From NCBI GenBank assembly GCA_020628145.1, contig JAHDFN010000009.1:1-40412 (forward strand): a stretch of DNA of 40,412 bases, written 5' to 3'. Shown here piece by piece: positions 1 through 9,242 of this stretch; positions within the stretch are counted from its first letter, which is position 1; the number at the start of each line of letters is the position of its first letter. Below the pieces are notes generated by a model. It was not told the DNA's origin. It did not search any database and saw only the letters and a list, made by a program, of their open reading frames with translations. The translations under genes were made by a program, and so were the position numbers. The DNA comes from Saprospiraceae bacterium. Its GTDB lineage: Bacteria; Bacteroidota; Bacteroidia; Chitinophagales; Saprospiraceae.

Positions 1-69
1 GAATTGTGAATCTGGTTAAATGTTAATGGCTAAGGAATACAAGGAATATTCTAGAAATACTCCACTTTT

Positions 70-167
70 CAAGAAAAAAGAAAACCCTTGCCTCTTAGGA
101 GGCAAGGGTCTCTAACCCAAACAAATAAACACAAAAACTACTTTTAAACTGATTACTTTCAAATATA
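70..167 (-). ncRNA. Putative short leftward RNA with its own terminator
   Basis: Read on the minus strand, an exact Bacteroidota -7 box (TATATTTG, 167 to 160) is followed by a U-rich stretch. A perfect 11-bp hairpin comes next (ACCCTTGCCTC / GAGGCAAGGGT, 84-109, 4-base loop), then a T-rich tract (TTTTCTTTTTT). That reads as a roughly 80-nt transcript ending in an intrinsic terminator. No reading frame fits inside and no minus-strand gene lies to the right, so this is not simply a gene terminator. No good -33 TTG was seen. The layout resembles the element at 28515-28591. Confidence 0.35.
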
Positions 168-538
168 AAGGGTTTCATAGTCATAAGTAGGGGGAAGATG
201 TAAATTCTGTGACTTTTAATTTTGTTGTTTTTTGTTAATAAATCCATATATATGTACATTTTTTAAGATATATAGTGATTGTATAATCTGTGTTTGATTT
301 TGATGTTTTGTTCTTGAATAAGAAGGATTGATGGTTTTAGGGCTTATTCAAATTTGATTTATGATGAGGAGATGAGGATTTTAGGGGATTATTAAACTGA
401 TTAAGGTACTAAAATGTGAACTATACCTATACCTTAGCGTAAAATCATCCTGCAAAACGAAAAGCAGCTTGTGAAATGAACAAAATTTACACATAGTGTC
501 AAATCTGGGTTGGCTTCCAATCTCTTACGATTTGATTT

Positions 539-566
539 TTGTTAATCCGTATAGTAGTTATCTTTG
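539..566 (+). promoter_or_regulatory. Promoter of yaaA
   Basis: TTG ending at 541, then exactly 17 bases, then TATCTTTG (559-566), which matches the Bacteroidota -33/-7 consensus TTG-N17-19-TAnnTTTG. The predicted RNA start is about 5 bases downstream. That leaves a leader of about 17 bases before the ATG at 589. Confidence 0.7.
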
Positions 567-588
567 TAGAAAATTATAGAAATCAGAT

Positions 589-1350
589 ATGATTATACTG
601 TTATCTCCAGCCAAGACTTTGGATTATAATAATGTTGAATATACCTTCCATTCCAAACCAAGACATTTAAAGGATAGTCAGGTTTTAGTGGATGTATTAA
701 AAAAGAAGAAAAGTGCCGAGCTGCAAAAAATGATGAAGGTCAGCGAAAAGATAGCGGATCTGAATGTGGAACGGTATCGGAATTTTTCAATGCCCTTCAA
801 TAAGAAAAATGCCAAACCATCCGTATTGGCCTTCAAAGGAGATGTATATACAGGATTACAGGCCGGCGAAATGACCGATGAAGAATTGGAATTTGCCCAA
901 AAACATGTACGCATCCTTTCCGGGTTATATGGTGTATTGAGACCTATGGATCTGATGCAACCTTATCGCCTTGAAATGGGGACACGATTAAAAACGAATG
1001 CAGGAAAAAATCTTTATGAATTCTGGGATGATAAGATTACAAAAACAATCAACAAGGATCTCAAGAATACAGAAGGAACCGCTATCATTAATCTGGCTTC
1101 CAAAGAATATTTTTCATCTATTAAAACAGATAACCTGAAAGGTGAATTGTACGAAGTGAATTTCAAGGAAGAACGGAACGGTGTATATAAGATCATTTCC
1201 TTCAATGCTAAAAAAGCAAGGGGCATCATGGCCCGTTATATCGTTAGGAATAATATAACGGATCCATCAAAAATCAAAAAATTCAAAGAAGACGGTTATG
1301 TTTTCAATAAGGAATTGTCTTCTGAGAGGAATTGGATTTTTACCCGTTAA
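589..1350 (+). CDS. yaaA: Peroxide stress protein YaaA (UPF0246/DUF328)
   Basis: Opens with the family hallmark MIILLSPAKTLDY, and at 253 aa it is full length (the E. coli homologue is 258 aa). YaaA is a cytoplasmic DNA-binding protein of the peroxide response in E. coli; there it limits intracellular free iron and so reduces oxidative DNA damage. The ATG lies about 17 bases downstream of the predicted RNA start of a consensus promoter, which fixes the start. The next gene follows after 30 bases on the same strand, so co-transcription is possible. No OxyR-like operator was recognised, so peroxide control here is only inferred from the family. Confidence 0.92.
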   Translation: MIILLSPAKTLDYNNVEYTFHSKPRHLKDSQVLVDVLKKKKSAELQKMMKVSEKIADLNVERYRNFSMPFNKKNAKPSVLAFKGDVYTGLQAGEMTDEELEFAQKHVRILSGLYGVLRPMDLMQPYRLEMGTRLKTNAGKNLYEFWDDKITKTINKDLKNTEGTAIINLASKEYFSSIKTDNLKGELYEVNFKEERNGVYKIISFNAKKARGIMARYIVRNNITDPSKIKKFKEDGYVFNKELSSERNWIFTR

Positions 1351-1380
1351 GTACAAATATTGCCCAACGATCCTTCTAAT

Positions 1381-2817
1381 ATGAAGTCGGACGGAATTAA
1401 TCTCCGTTTTGCAGATTTTTTTTGCCTGTTCCTTCTCCTCGGACTGGCAATAATAGTCATATATAAGGCCTTCGTACTAGGGTTTACCCATGATGAAAGT
1501 ATCAGCTACGGTATTTTCAAGTACAACCAAGTCTATTTGGATACGGCCAACCACCATTTATTGAATTCTTATCTGATGGCGGGTTTTGGATGGTTGTTTG
1601 GAAACCATGAATTTCCACTAAGACTTCCGAATGTTCTTTCCTTCTTTTTATATGCCTTCGGATTTTGGATGATTATTAGGAAAAGGAATTCGGATTTTAA
1701 TGCCTTTTTATTAATCGCCATCCTTTTTTTCAATCCGTTTCTGATTGAGATGTTTTCCATTGGCAGGGGCTATGGATTATCTTTAGGTTTCTTGATCATC
1801 AGTTTATATTTTTTAATTAGAAAAAATAGGATTCACCGATCATTAAAAGAATGGAAAGGGGATTTTATCGGAAGCATGGTATTTGCAGCATTGGCCTTGT
1901 CTGCCAACCTTTCCACGATTAATTATTACATCGCTTTGCTGGGGATATATCTACTTTTCTTCCTTCCATTTCTTAAATCGGAAAAAGGTATTTCCAAAAA
2001 GGAAATCCAACAATATTCTGTTCTAATTATATTGTCCCTTGTTCCCTTGACCCTGTCCATGATTAGATTGTTTAAATTGAAAAATTCCAATCAATTATAT
2101 GTAGGGGAAGACCTGGCAGTAGATTCCTTGAATTCGTTGATTTCCCGTTATTTTTATTTTGCAGAATACCCCGATATATTTAAAAGCATATGGATGGTTA
2201 TCATATTCATCGGTTTGGGATTCGCATTGTTTTCATGCTTCAGGATTATTAAAGTGAAACCCGATCTGACTTTGATGAAATCAACATCGGTATTATTATT
2301 GGTGTTGTTGGGATTCTTTTTGGAAAATATGATTTTCGATGCCAAATTCCCTTCCGGCCGAACAGCATTGTATTTTGTTTTACTTTATGGTTTGGTCATT
2401 TATTTCGCTGTTGAAAACTTACCGGAGAATAATTTCCGATGGATAAAAAATGGAATTATTTCCTTGTTTGTTTTTTTCATGGCCATTCATTTTATTTCCC
2501 AGATTAATTTTAATAAAACCGTTATTTGGGATTATGATGCTGATACTAAACATGCGATGTCCTTACTGGAAAAAGAGACCCGTAAATTCCCTGAAAAAAA
2601 ATATTTAAGTAATGATTGGTTGTTCGAACCTGCCATTAATTATTATATACATTCCGATAGGATGAATATATATCCGGTCAGTAGAAAAGGCATCCTTCCG
2701 GAATCGGATTATATTTACGATTTCATAGGAACACCACCTGAAGGATTCGAAATAATGGAACGTTACGAAGTGTCGGGAACATATCTTTTGAGAAAAAAGA
2801 GAGTGCTGGAAGAATAA
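1381..2817 (+). CDS. GT-C fold membrane glycosyltransferase (family 39-like)
   Basis: About 478 aa with roughly ten hydrophobic segments. An Asp-Glu pair (D38-E39 in GFTHDES) sits just after the first membrane segment, followed by NHHLLNSYL and a loop like that of ArnT/PMT-type (GT39) enzymes. Such proteins move a sugar from a polyprenyl-phosphate donor outside the inner membrane, using the acidic pair in the first loop. The acceptor cannot be told. The ORF track starts at a TTG (1360); I prefer the ATG at 1381, seven codons in, just before the hydrophobic N-terminus. The soluble tail (about 385-478) is the periplasmic part. It lies between yaaA and the acylase gene, same strand, with short gaps. 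Confidence 0.7.
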   Translation: MKSDGINLRFADFFCLFLLLGLAIIVIYKAFVLGFTHDESISYGIFKYNQVYLDTANHHLLNSYLMAGFGWLFGNHEFPLRLPNVLSFFLYAFGFWMIIRKRNSDFNAFLLIAILFFNPFLIEMFSIGRGYGLSLGFLIISLYFLIRKNRIHRSLKEWKGDFIGSMVFAALALSANLSTINYYIALLGIYLLFFLPFLKSEKGISKKEIQQYSVLIILSLVPLTLSMIRLFKLKNSNQLYVGEDLAVDSLNSLISRYFYFAEYPDIFKSIWMVIIFIGLGFALFSCFRIIKVKPDLTLMKSTSVLLLVLLGFFLENMIFDAKFPSGRTALYFVLLYGLVIYFAVENLPENNFRWIKNGIISLFVFFMAIHFISQINFNKTVIWDYDADTKHAMSLLEKETRKFPEKKYLSNDWLFEPAINYYIHSDRMNIYPVSRKGILPESDYIYDFIGTPPEGFEIMERYEVSGTYLLRKKRVLEE

Positions 2818-2886
2818 AATCATTTTAAGGATGCTGATAGCTCCTCCAATTCCATTATCTTAACGCATCGTAAATCCTATGAGAGT

Positions 2887-5292
2887 ATGAAAGTGGCCAA
2901 ATTCATAATAGCGTTAATCCTAACCGTTGTTTTCATTTTTTTCCTGAACCGTCCATTACAATTGGGGGAACAAAGCATTCCTCCTATCGGTAAATTGATG
3001 AACCCTTACACCGGTTTCTGGAAGAATGCCGAATCGCTGGAATATCTTCCGAATGAAAATTACGATTTTCCACATCTGAAAGGAAAGGTAACCGTTCATT
3101 ATGATGATAGGAGAGTGCCGCATGTTTTTGCAGAGCATATGGAAGACGCCATTTTCGTACAGGGGTATGTCACCGCTCAGAATAGACTCTTCCAAATGGA
3201 TTTGAGTTCTCGGGCCACTGAAGGACGATTATCTGAAATACTGGGGGAAAGTGTTTTGAAACGTGATATGAGACAAAGGAGGCAGGGGATGGTCTTTGCT
3301 GCCGAAAATGCCTTGAAGGAATGGGAAAAACACGAATACGGTTGGGGATTGCTCCAATCCTATTGTGATGGAGTGAATGCATATATTTCTTCTTTGGATC
3401 AAGGCAGCACACCATTGGAATATAAATTGATTGGCACTTCACCGGATACTTGGACACCCAAAAAAACCGCTTTGTTTGTCAAGGCAATGGCCGCTTCCTT
3501 GGCCAGTCGTCATCATGATATAGAAGCCACCAATACATTGAAAAGATTCAAAAGGGATACATTCGATTTTCTTTTTCCCGAATACTTCGATGCACAGACA
3601 CCTATTATTCCCAAAAGTAAAAAATGGACTTTCGCACCGCAGCCCGTTCCCGATGACAATGTCGATAATGATGTCTTGGAATATTTCGATTATAAGGTCT
3701 ATGACCGATCGCCGGTAGGAATAGGGAGTAACAATTGGGCCGTTTCCGGTTCCCGGACCAAATCGGGAAATCCCATCCAATGTGGTGATCCTCATTTGGA
3801 TTTGTCACTGCCTTCCATTTGGTATGAAATGCAAATCCATACTCCTGAAATGAATACCTATGGTGTGACCCTTCCGGGAATTCCATTTGTCGTTATCGGA
3901 TTCAATGAAAATATTGCATGGTCGCAAACCAATGTCGGACACGACATTACCGATTTCTATCGGATAAAATGGAAGGATGCTTCCAAAATGGAATACCTGT
4001 ATGATGGAGAATATAAACCCGTGGATATCAAAGTCGAGGAATTCGAAGTAAAGGGAAAAGGCACCCATGTCGATACCGTAAGATATACGGTTTGGGGACC
4101 GGTCATGTATGATTCCAAAACGAGTATGGATAAGGATTTGGCCATCAGGTGGCTGGGCCACGATGGTTCGGATAAGAATGAATTGACCACTTTTTATGAA
4201 TTGAATAAGGCCAAGGATTTCGACGGTTTTCATAAGGCGATTACACCTTATAACGTGCCGGCTCAGAATTTTGCATTCGCATCAAAGGATGGGGATATTG
4301 CCTTGAGGGTCATGGGCCGCTTCCCCTTAAAGGAAAAACAACAAGGTCGGTTTATACGGGATGGCAGTTTGTCTTCTTCCGGCTGGAAGGGGTATATCCC
4401 GAAAGAACATAATCCGATGGTCAAGAATCCTCCGAGGGGATATGTTTCTTCTGCGAATCAACATTCTACCGGTAAGGATTATCCTTATTATTATACTAGG
4501 GAATATTATGAGTTGTTCAGAGGGCGGACGGCCAACCGCTTACTGGCAAAAAATAATAAGGTAACGCCCCAGGATATGATGACGATGCAGAATAGTGCTT
4601 TTGATATGAAGGCTGAAGAAGCCCTGCCCTTGCTCCTTACCCATTTGGACAGTGCCCAAATCCGCAACAACCGGGAAATCATTTCCCTGTTGGAATCATG
4701 GGATTATGTTTTCGATGCCAAGACAAAAGCAGGTACCTTTTTCCAAGAATGGTGGCGACATACTTATTGGAATATTTGGGATGAGATGAACCAAAAGGAA
4801 GTGACTTTCATGACACCTACTTCCCTTCGTACCATAGAATTGATGCGGGATGTTCCTTACAGTATCTTCTTCGATGATAGGAATACCAAGGACAAGGAAG
4901 ACATTAAGAACATCGTCACCCGTTCCTTTATGGAAACCAAGGAGGAATTAGGCGATGATATTCCCGAATGGACAAAACATCAAGGTTCTACCATTACCCA
5001 TTTGGCTCAATTGGCTCCTTTTTCCAGAACGAACCTGGGAATGGGTGGGGCCCATTCCACATTGAATGCCATGACACCTCGTACCGGACCCTCCTGGCGA
5101 CAGATAGTGGAATTGGGAGACGAAGTGAAAGCATGGGTTTCCTATCCCGGAGGTCAGTCCGGTAATCCCGGCTCTCCCCATTATGATGATTTTATCGAAA
5201 CTTGGGCCGAGGGAAAATATTATGATGCCTTGTTCATGAAAAATGAATCGGATTATGATAGGATGATGGTAGCCAAACAGGTTTTCGAATAA
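2887..5292 (+). CDS. Penicillin acylase family protein (Ntn hydrolase)
   Basis: 801 aa with an N-terminal hydrophobic segment (residues 5-22) that would act as a signal or anchor. The family is made as a precursor and cut before a Ser that becomes the N-terminal nucleophile. Here GSNNWAVSG puts that Ser at residue 281, followed by the usual GxPxxxxGFNxxIAW stretch. The A-chain region (about 60-250) has the typical VHYDDRRVPHVFAEH segment. The C-terminus carries YPGGQSGNPGSPHYDD, typical of the family. Members hydrolyse amides, including beta-lactam side chains and acyl-homoserine lactones (PvdQ, QuiP). The substrate here is unknown and 'penicillin' is only a family name. It is probably periplasmic. 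Confidence 0.9.
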   Translation: MKVAKFIIALILTVVFIFFLNRPLQLGEQSIPPIGKLMNPYTGFWKNAESLEYLPNENYDFPHLKGKVTVHYDDRRVPHVFAEHMEDAIFVQGYVTAQNRLFQMDLSSRATEGRLSEILGESVLKRDMRQRRQGMVFAAENALKEWEKHEYGWGLLQSYCDGVNAYISSLDQGSTPLEYKLIGTSPDTWTPKKTALFVKAMAASLASRHHDIEATNTLKRFKRDTFDFLFPEYFDAQTPIIPKSKKWTFAPQPVPDDNVDNDVLEYFDYKVYDRSPVGIGSNNWAVSGSRTKSGNPIQCGDPHLDLSLPSIWYEMQIHTPEMNTYGVTLPGIPFVVIGFNENIAWSQTNVGHDITDFYRIKWKDASKMEYLYDGEYKPVDIKVEEFEVKGKGTHVDTVRYTVWGPVMYDSKTSMDKDLAIRWLGHDGSDKNELTTFYELNKAKDFDGFHKAITPYNVPAQNFAFASKDGDIALRVMGRFPLKEKQQGRFIRDGSLSSSGWKGYIPKEHNPMVKNPPRGYVSSANQHSTGKDYPYYYTREYYELFRGRTANRLLAKNNKVTPQDMMTMQNSAFDMKAEEALPLLLTHLDSAQIRNNREIISLLESWDYVFDAKTKAGTFFQEWWRHTYWNIWDEMNQKEVTFMTPTSLRTIELMRDVPYSIFFDDRNTKDKEDIKNIVTRSFMETKEELGDDIPEWTKHQGSTITHLAQLAPFSRTNLGMGGAHSTLNAMTPRTGPSWRQIVELGDEVKAWVSYPGGQSGNPGSPHYDDFIETWAEGKYYDALFMKNESDYDRMMVAKQVFE

Positions 5293-5345
5293 TCTGATTC
5301 CAAGTCGATGAACATCTGAATTAAAGTATTTTCATTAATTTGCGT

Positions 5346-5367
5346 ACTCATGAGGTTGAGTTTTTTT
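5346..5367 (+). terminator. Possible weak terminator after the acylase gene
   Basis: A short 5-bp stem (ACTCA / TGAGT) is followed by seven T on the plus strand, 54 bases after the acylase stop. The stem is short, so this is a weak call. Confidence 0.4.
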
Positions 5368-5398
5368 GTATTAAATTTATAGATGATAATCACCCCAA

Positions 5399-6463
5399 TC
5401 AGAATAAATCTTCTATCTTATTTTTTTGAATGGATTGCCATCCCATGATACAGAACATCTGGGCGGCCTTATCCAAATGGGCGAATCGTTTATCTGTAGT
5501 TAGGCCCTTATTATATCTATAATAGATTTGTTGGCAGATGACCGCTATTTTGAATAATCCATACACATAATAAAAAACCAGATTATTGATAGACCGTCCA
5601 CTTTTTCGGGCGTACATTTCCACTAGTTCTGTCCGTTTAGGATTTCCTTCCAATGCAGTAGGGGAGGGCCATCCTTTTAAAATAAAATCACTATCCGTGG
5701 AAACACTCCAATAGGCAATGGATGTACCTAAATCCATTAAAGGATCTCCAAGCGTACACATTTCCCAATCCAATACGGCATTCACTTCCTCCCAATTTTC
5801 ATCCTTGAAGACGATATTGTCATATTTGTAATCATTATGGATGAGCGAGGCATCATAAGAACGGGGTTGGTTATCTTCCATCCACTTCATGATTTTCAGC
5901 GCTTCGGGAACTTCCATTGTAGCGGCTTTGAGATATTGTTTTCCCCAGTTGGTCACCTGTCGCTCTACATATCCGTTGGGCTTACCCAAGTCTCCTAATC
6001 CTACGGCTTCAAAATCTACCTGGTGGAGTTCTATAAAGGTATCCAGCCATCGGTTGGAGATCTTTTGAAAATCATCCGGACTTACATTCCTTTTTATACA
6101 TTCTCCGTAGGTAAGGATGATGCCGTTTTTCTTTTCCATGATATAAAAAGGAGCTCCTAGTATGTCTTTATTTTCAGTATAAGCCAATGCTTTCGGTGCT
6201 TTAGGAAATGATTTATACAATCGGGAAAGGATTTTATATTCTCTTCCCATATCATGTCCTCGTTTTACCGCACCGAAAGGTGGTCTTCTCAGCACCCATT
6301 CATTTTGTCCTATTTTTAATAAATAAGTAAGATTTGAGAATCCATTTGAAAATTGACGGATTTCCATATCCTGCATGGAAGAATCTATTAGATTTTCAGA
6401 CTTTAGAAAATTCAATAACGGTTCTATTTTTAACTCTTCTCCTTTTCTGACTTTTTGATGCAT
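5399..6463 (-). CDS. Phosphotransferase family protein (APH fold, ACAD10-like)
   Basis: 354 aa. It has the APH/choline-kinase catalytic loop LIHNDYKYDN (Asp211 as base, Asn216 for metal) and the metal-binding DWE motif VLDWEMCTLGDP (Asp232). The N-terminal FSNGFSNLTYLL and WVLRRPP resemble the subgroup fused to or encoded beside acyl-CoA dehydrogenases (ACAD10/11). In that group it phosphorylates 4-hydroxyacyl-CoA during breakdown of hydroxylated fatty acids. No dehydrogenase gene is adjacent, so the substrate is an inference. It is single-domain, cytoplasmic and appears complete. It converges with the acylase gene across 106 bases. Confidence 0.8.
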   Translation of the reverse strand: MHQKVRKGEELKIEPLLNFLKSENLIDSSMQDMEIRQFSNGFSNLTYLLKIGQNEWVLRRPPFGAVKRGHDMGREYKILSRLYKSFPKAPKALAYTENKDILGAPFYIMEKKNGIILTYGECIKRNVSPDDFQKISNRWLDTFIELHQVDFEAVGLGDLGKPNGYVERQVTNWGKQYLKAATMEVPEALKIMKWMEDNQPRSYDASLIHNDYKYDNIVFKDENWEEVNAVLDWEMCTLGDPLMDLGTSIAYWSVSTDSDFILKGWPSPTALEGNPKRTELVEMYARKSGRSINNLVFYYVYGLFKIAVICQQIYYRYNKGLTTDKRFAHLDKAAQMFCIMGWQSIQKNKIEDLF

Positions 6464-6542
6464 CTAATTGATTTATACACGAATTAAATATTTTAAAAGT
6501 AATTACCGTGGCATGGAATTTGAAACTTATGGATAAATATAA

Positions 6543-6707
6543 TAGATGTTATCACGAAAAATTGATTATAGCCAACCGGTTCTTTTGAAAATATGCCTGC
6601 GTTATTCCTCTCAACCGTAGCTATGGCTACGCTTTTCGACGAATGCCTTGCCTATTTCCAAAATTCCTCATTTGCCTTACATAAAAAACATTTCGTGATA
6701 ACATCTA
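6543..6707. mobile_element. MITE-like palindromic element
   Basis: Perfect 17-bp terminal inverted repeats TAGATGTTATCACGAAA (6543-6559) and its complement (6691-6707) enclose about 130 bases without an ORF. The centre has a small hairpin (CGTAGC-TATG-GCTACG, about 6616-6631). The two halves also pair imperfectly over their length, so the whole unit is a long imperfect palindrome. Both ends terminate in TA, as expected if a TA target was duplicated (IS630/mariner style). No transposase is present, so it would be a non-autonomous element or REP-like intergenic repeat. Only one copy is seen in this window. Confidence 0.55.
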
Positions 6708-6798
6708 ATCGAAGGGATTTATTTCCTACGGATTCAAATTGATAAGAGAAGGACTATTCCTTATAAAATCATTAGAATAGATTCTGAATAAAAATAAA

Positions 6799-6830
6799 AA
6801 AGGGTTGCCGAACGGCAACCCTTTTTTATT
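6799..6830. terminator. Bidirectional intrinsic terminator
   Basis: A run of A, then a perfect stem GGGTTGCC-gaac-GGCAACCC, then a run of six T, immediately against the stop codon of the DUF1761 gene. It would end that minus-strand transcript and would also work in the other direction. Edges are good to about 1 base. Confidence 0.85.
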
Positions 6831-7329
6831 ATGCGAATTGGCAAATGACTCCTGACATGAGAGTAGCACATAAAATCCAATACCCACAATTGATTAGGAG
6901 ATATTTCCAATTTTTTCTTTCAAAAAGTCCATTAGTTATAATTATTGGGACAGCGAAGAATATGCCTGCAATGGCTCCATGTACAGCACCATGTCCGAAA
7001 GTTCGATGCCGGTCGCCGTATTCCTGCATCAGGTTCATAAACTGTTGATGAATGGCAGACCCTTCCGTTGCAAATTCCGGATGGCTGGCAAATAACTGCA
7101 CCACACCGAATTGATGGATACTCAATTGCATCAGGGTAAAGGCCAACATGATGCTGAGAATAAATGATAATCCGAAAATAACCGGCATATTCCCACTTTG
7201 CATTTTTTCCGGGGTCATTCCGGCATGTTTGGCCCAAGCAGCACCGAACACTTTTTCATGATACCAGACAAAACCGAGAAGTAAAGGGATAAAGGCCGTA
7301 GCGGCAACGATAATAAAATTAAATTCCAT
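6829..7329 (-). CDS. DUF1761 family membrane protein
   Basis: 166 aa with about four membrane segments (roughly 3-22, 50-72, 112-135, 145-163). The N-terminal part GFVWYHEKVFGAAWAKHAGMT matches the DUF1761 pattern of a Trp-Tyr pair followed by FGxxW. Family members are small inner-membrane proteins of unknown function. It is a single-gene unit: a strong terminator sits directly at its stop. A possible promoter (TTG, about 21 bases, TAATATTG) lies 30-60 bases upstream. The family is well supported but the function is not known. Confidence 0.75.
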   Translation of the reverse strand: MEFNFIIVAATAFIPLLLGFVWYHEKVFGAAWAKHAGMTPEKMQSGNMPVIFGLSFILSIMLAFTLMQLSIHQFGVVQLFASHPEFATEGSAIHQQFMNLMQEYGDRHRTFGHGAVHGAIAGIFFAVPIIITNGLFERKNWKYLLINCGYWILCATLMSGVICQFA

Positions 7330-7387
7330 TGTAATTCATTTTTTGTTTCTCCAATATTAGTGAAAATATTTAAATCATTTCAATGGA

Positions 7388-7426
7388 AGAAAAAAAGCCT
7401 TCCGGATTTAACATAAAGCTTTTTTA
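7388..7426 (-). terminator. Possible terminator after the LVIVD gene
   Basis: On the minus strand, AAAAAAGC and GCTTTTTTT can pair across a loop of about 19 bases and end in a run of T, about 20-55 bases after the stop at 7445. The loop is long, so this is a weak call. Confidence 0.35.
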
Positions 7427-7444
7427 TGAAGTTGTTAAAATCAC

Positions 7445-9136
7445 TTATTCAAAGACGGTTATCTTTTCCCTATGTCTTATTCCTCCGGATTCGAATTCGA
7501 TAAAATAAATTCCGGACGCCAATTCAGGCATTTGAAATGAAATTTGATTTTCGGGATTTTCCAGGATTTGCCTGTCCATGATTTTTCCGGATATATCGTA
7601 TATGCATAGCGTTAAATCGTCGGATAAATCACCATCGCTTTGGAAGAATATGGGGTTGCCTGTTTTTACCGGATTGGGAGAAATCGTTATTGTCGTTTTT
7701 TTACCGATTTCCAAAGAAACCACATTGGAATATTCATACGAGCCATCCAAGTCCACCATTTTCAAGCGATAATAGGAAGTACCTTGAAGCGGTTCCCTGT
7801 CCGTATGGAAATATAATGAACGCTCGGAAGAATTCCCCTTGGCTGCTTGTCGGGCCAATATCTTGAAATCAATCCCATCCGTACTTCTTTCCAAAATGAA
7901 CTCCTTGCTGTTTTCTTCCGTTTCCGTTCTCCATGAAATCAATCCCATTCCGTTTTCGATTGCCTGGGCCTTGAACTCTATCAGTTCTACCGGTAAGGAA
8001 AAATTGGTTCTTAATACATAAAGCCCTGTAAAATCATCGGAAACCAGAATATGGCCGGAAGGCAAAAAAGGATAAACACCCCAAGCCCCTCTATCCGTTC
8101 CATTGTAGGATGAATTAGGCACCATATCATAATAAGCGGCGATAGCCGGATTGGCCGGATCGGAAATATCCCAGACCTGAACACCATCTTCATAATAGGA
8201 AACGAAGCAATAATTACCCCGGATAAGCGGATTATGGGCAATATTATTCGTATGTGTAGGGGCCAATAATGGGTAAATCATACTTGAAGCTGTCGTCATA
8301 TTCCCATTGGAAACATCACTCACATCCGCGATATATAAAGGAACACTTGAAGTTTCGGTAGCATACACAACATAATTCCCATCATCGGTCATCCATGAAC
8401 TATGGTTATATCCTCCGGTATTGATATCTGCCAGATAGGATGGAGCCGTAGGGGTAGTGAAATCAATGGCGAACATCCCACCGGAACCATCACCGCCGCT
8501 TTCGCTATTACAATATGCGATATTATTCCTGACATATAAATCATGGACGTATCCGCCCATGCCGGTCGCCAAACTTACACTGGCCAATAATGTGGGAGCA
8601 GCGGGGTTGGCCAAACTATACACTATTATCCCGTCTCCTTGGGTATTCGATCCTGCAACGTAAAGACGGGCATTGTCTTCATCAATGAAAATATTATGTG
8701 CCCGTCCGAAATGGGTTTCCAATGTACCGAGATTTGAAATATTGCCGGAAGGCAATGCACTCATATCGAAAATCCAAAGACCTTCGTTATCGGAAGTTTG
8801 ATTACTGTCATGTACCACATAGACATAGTTCCCATAGGATTTGACATCCCTCCAAATGGAACGACCTGTCCCGGTAAAGGTCTGTTTCAGGGTAGGGGAG
8901 GAAGGTGTCGTCAGATCAATGAAATGCACTTCTTCCGGTGAGCAGATAATGGCATATTCGTTACCTGCCTGATCTACGTATCCCCAAACTTCGTTATAGC
9001 AGACAACACCGCCGTAAACACAGGCGGATGTACTTTCATCCCATGTACCAATAAGGGTCATGTTGAGGGATGCTTGCGAAGTAATCAAGAGAGGAAACAA
9101 TATTAAAATGACGCAATAAAGTATTCTTATTGTCAT
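7445..9136 (-). CDS. LVIVD-repeat (choice-of-anchor B) protein with T9SS type A sorting domain
   Basis: 563 aa with a signal peptide (about 1-22). Residues about 25-375 form beta-propeller-like LVIVD repeats. Recurrent motifs are VHFIDLTTPSSPT, LWIFDMSALPSG, MFAIDFTTPTAP and VQVWDISDPANPA, as in the choice-of-anchor B family. Residues about 380-475 are a beta-sandwich linker (ISWRTETEENSKEFILERS). The last 80 residues (ISPNPVKTG, YDISGKI, GIYFIEFESGG) are a T9SS type A C-terminal domain, so it is exported by Sec, crosses the outer membrane by T9SS and is anchored or released at the surface. The ligand or role is unknown. Confidence 0.88.
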   Translation of the reverse strand: MTIRILYCVILILFPLLITSQASLNMTLIGTWDESTSACVYGGVVCYNEVWGYVDQAGNEYAIICSPEEVHFIDLTTPSSPTLKQTFTGTGRSIWRDVKSYGNYVYVVHDSNQTSDNEGLWIFDMSALPSGNISNLGTLETHFGRAHNIFIDEDNARLYVAGSNTQGDGIIVYSLANPAAPTLLASVSLATGMGGYVHDLYVRNNIAYCNSESGGDGSGGMFAIDFTTPTAPSYLADINTGGYNHSSWMTDDGNYVVYATETSSVPLYIADVSDVSNGNMTTASSMIYPLLAPTHTNNIAHNPLIRGNYCFVSYYEDGVQVWDISDPANPAIAAYYDMVPNSSYNGTDRGAWGVYPFLPSGHILVSDDFTGLYVLRTNFSLPVELIEFKAQAIENGMGLISWRTETEENSKEFILERSTDGIDFKILARQAAKGNSSERSLYFHTDREPLQGTSYYRLKMVDLDGSYEYSNVVSLEIGKKTTITISPNPVKTGNPIFFQSDGDLSDDLTLCIYDISGKIMDRQILENPENQISFQMPELASGIYFIEFESGGIRHREKITVFE

Positions 9137-9242
9137 TGCCTAAGTGGTTTTGATTTGGTGATTGGTTGGATGGGGCTGCATATATAATGCTTTTTCGTCG
9201 ATATTGTTAATTCGGAAATCAGGAATTTTTCTGGGGAGTTTA

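Larger units (their letters stand above)
1..588. other. Non-coding stretch before yaaA
   Basis: AT-rich and without a credible gene on either strand. It holds the sRNA-like unit at 70-167, a 9-bp inverted repeat (TTGAATAAG at 314-322 with its complement at 343-351) and the yaaA promoter at 539-566. Nothing else was recognised. Confidence 0.6.

Noticed and set aside
3170-4233. Several minus-strand ORFs inside the penicillin-acylase gene
   Set aside because: They are shadows of a well-supported 801-aa protein in another frame.
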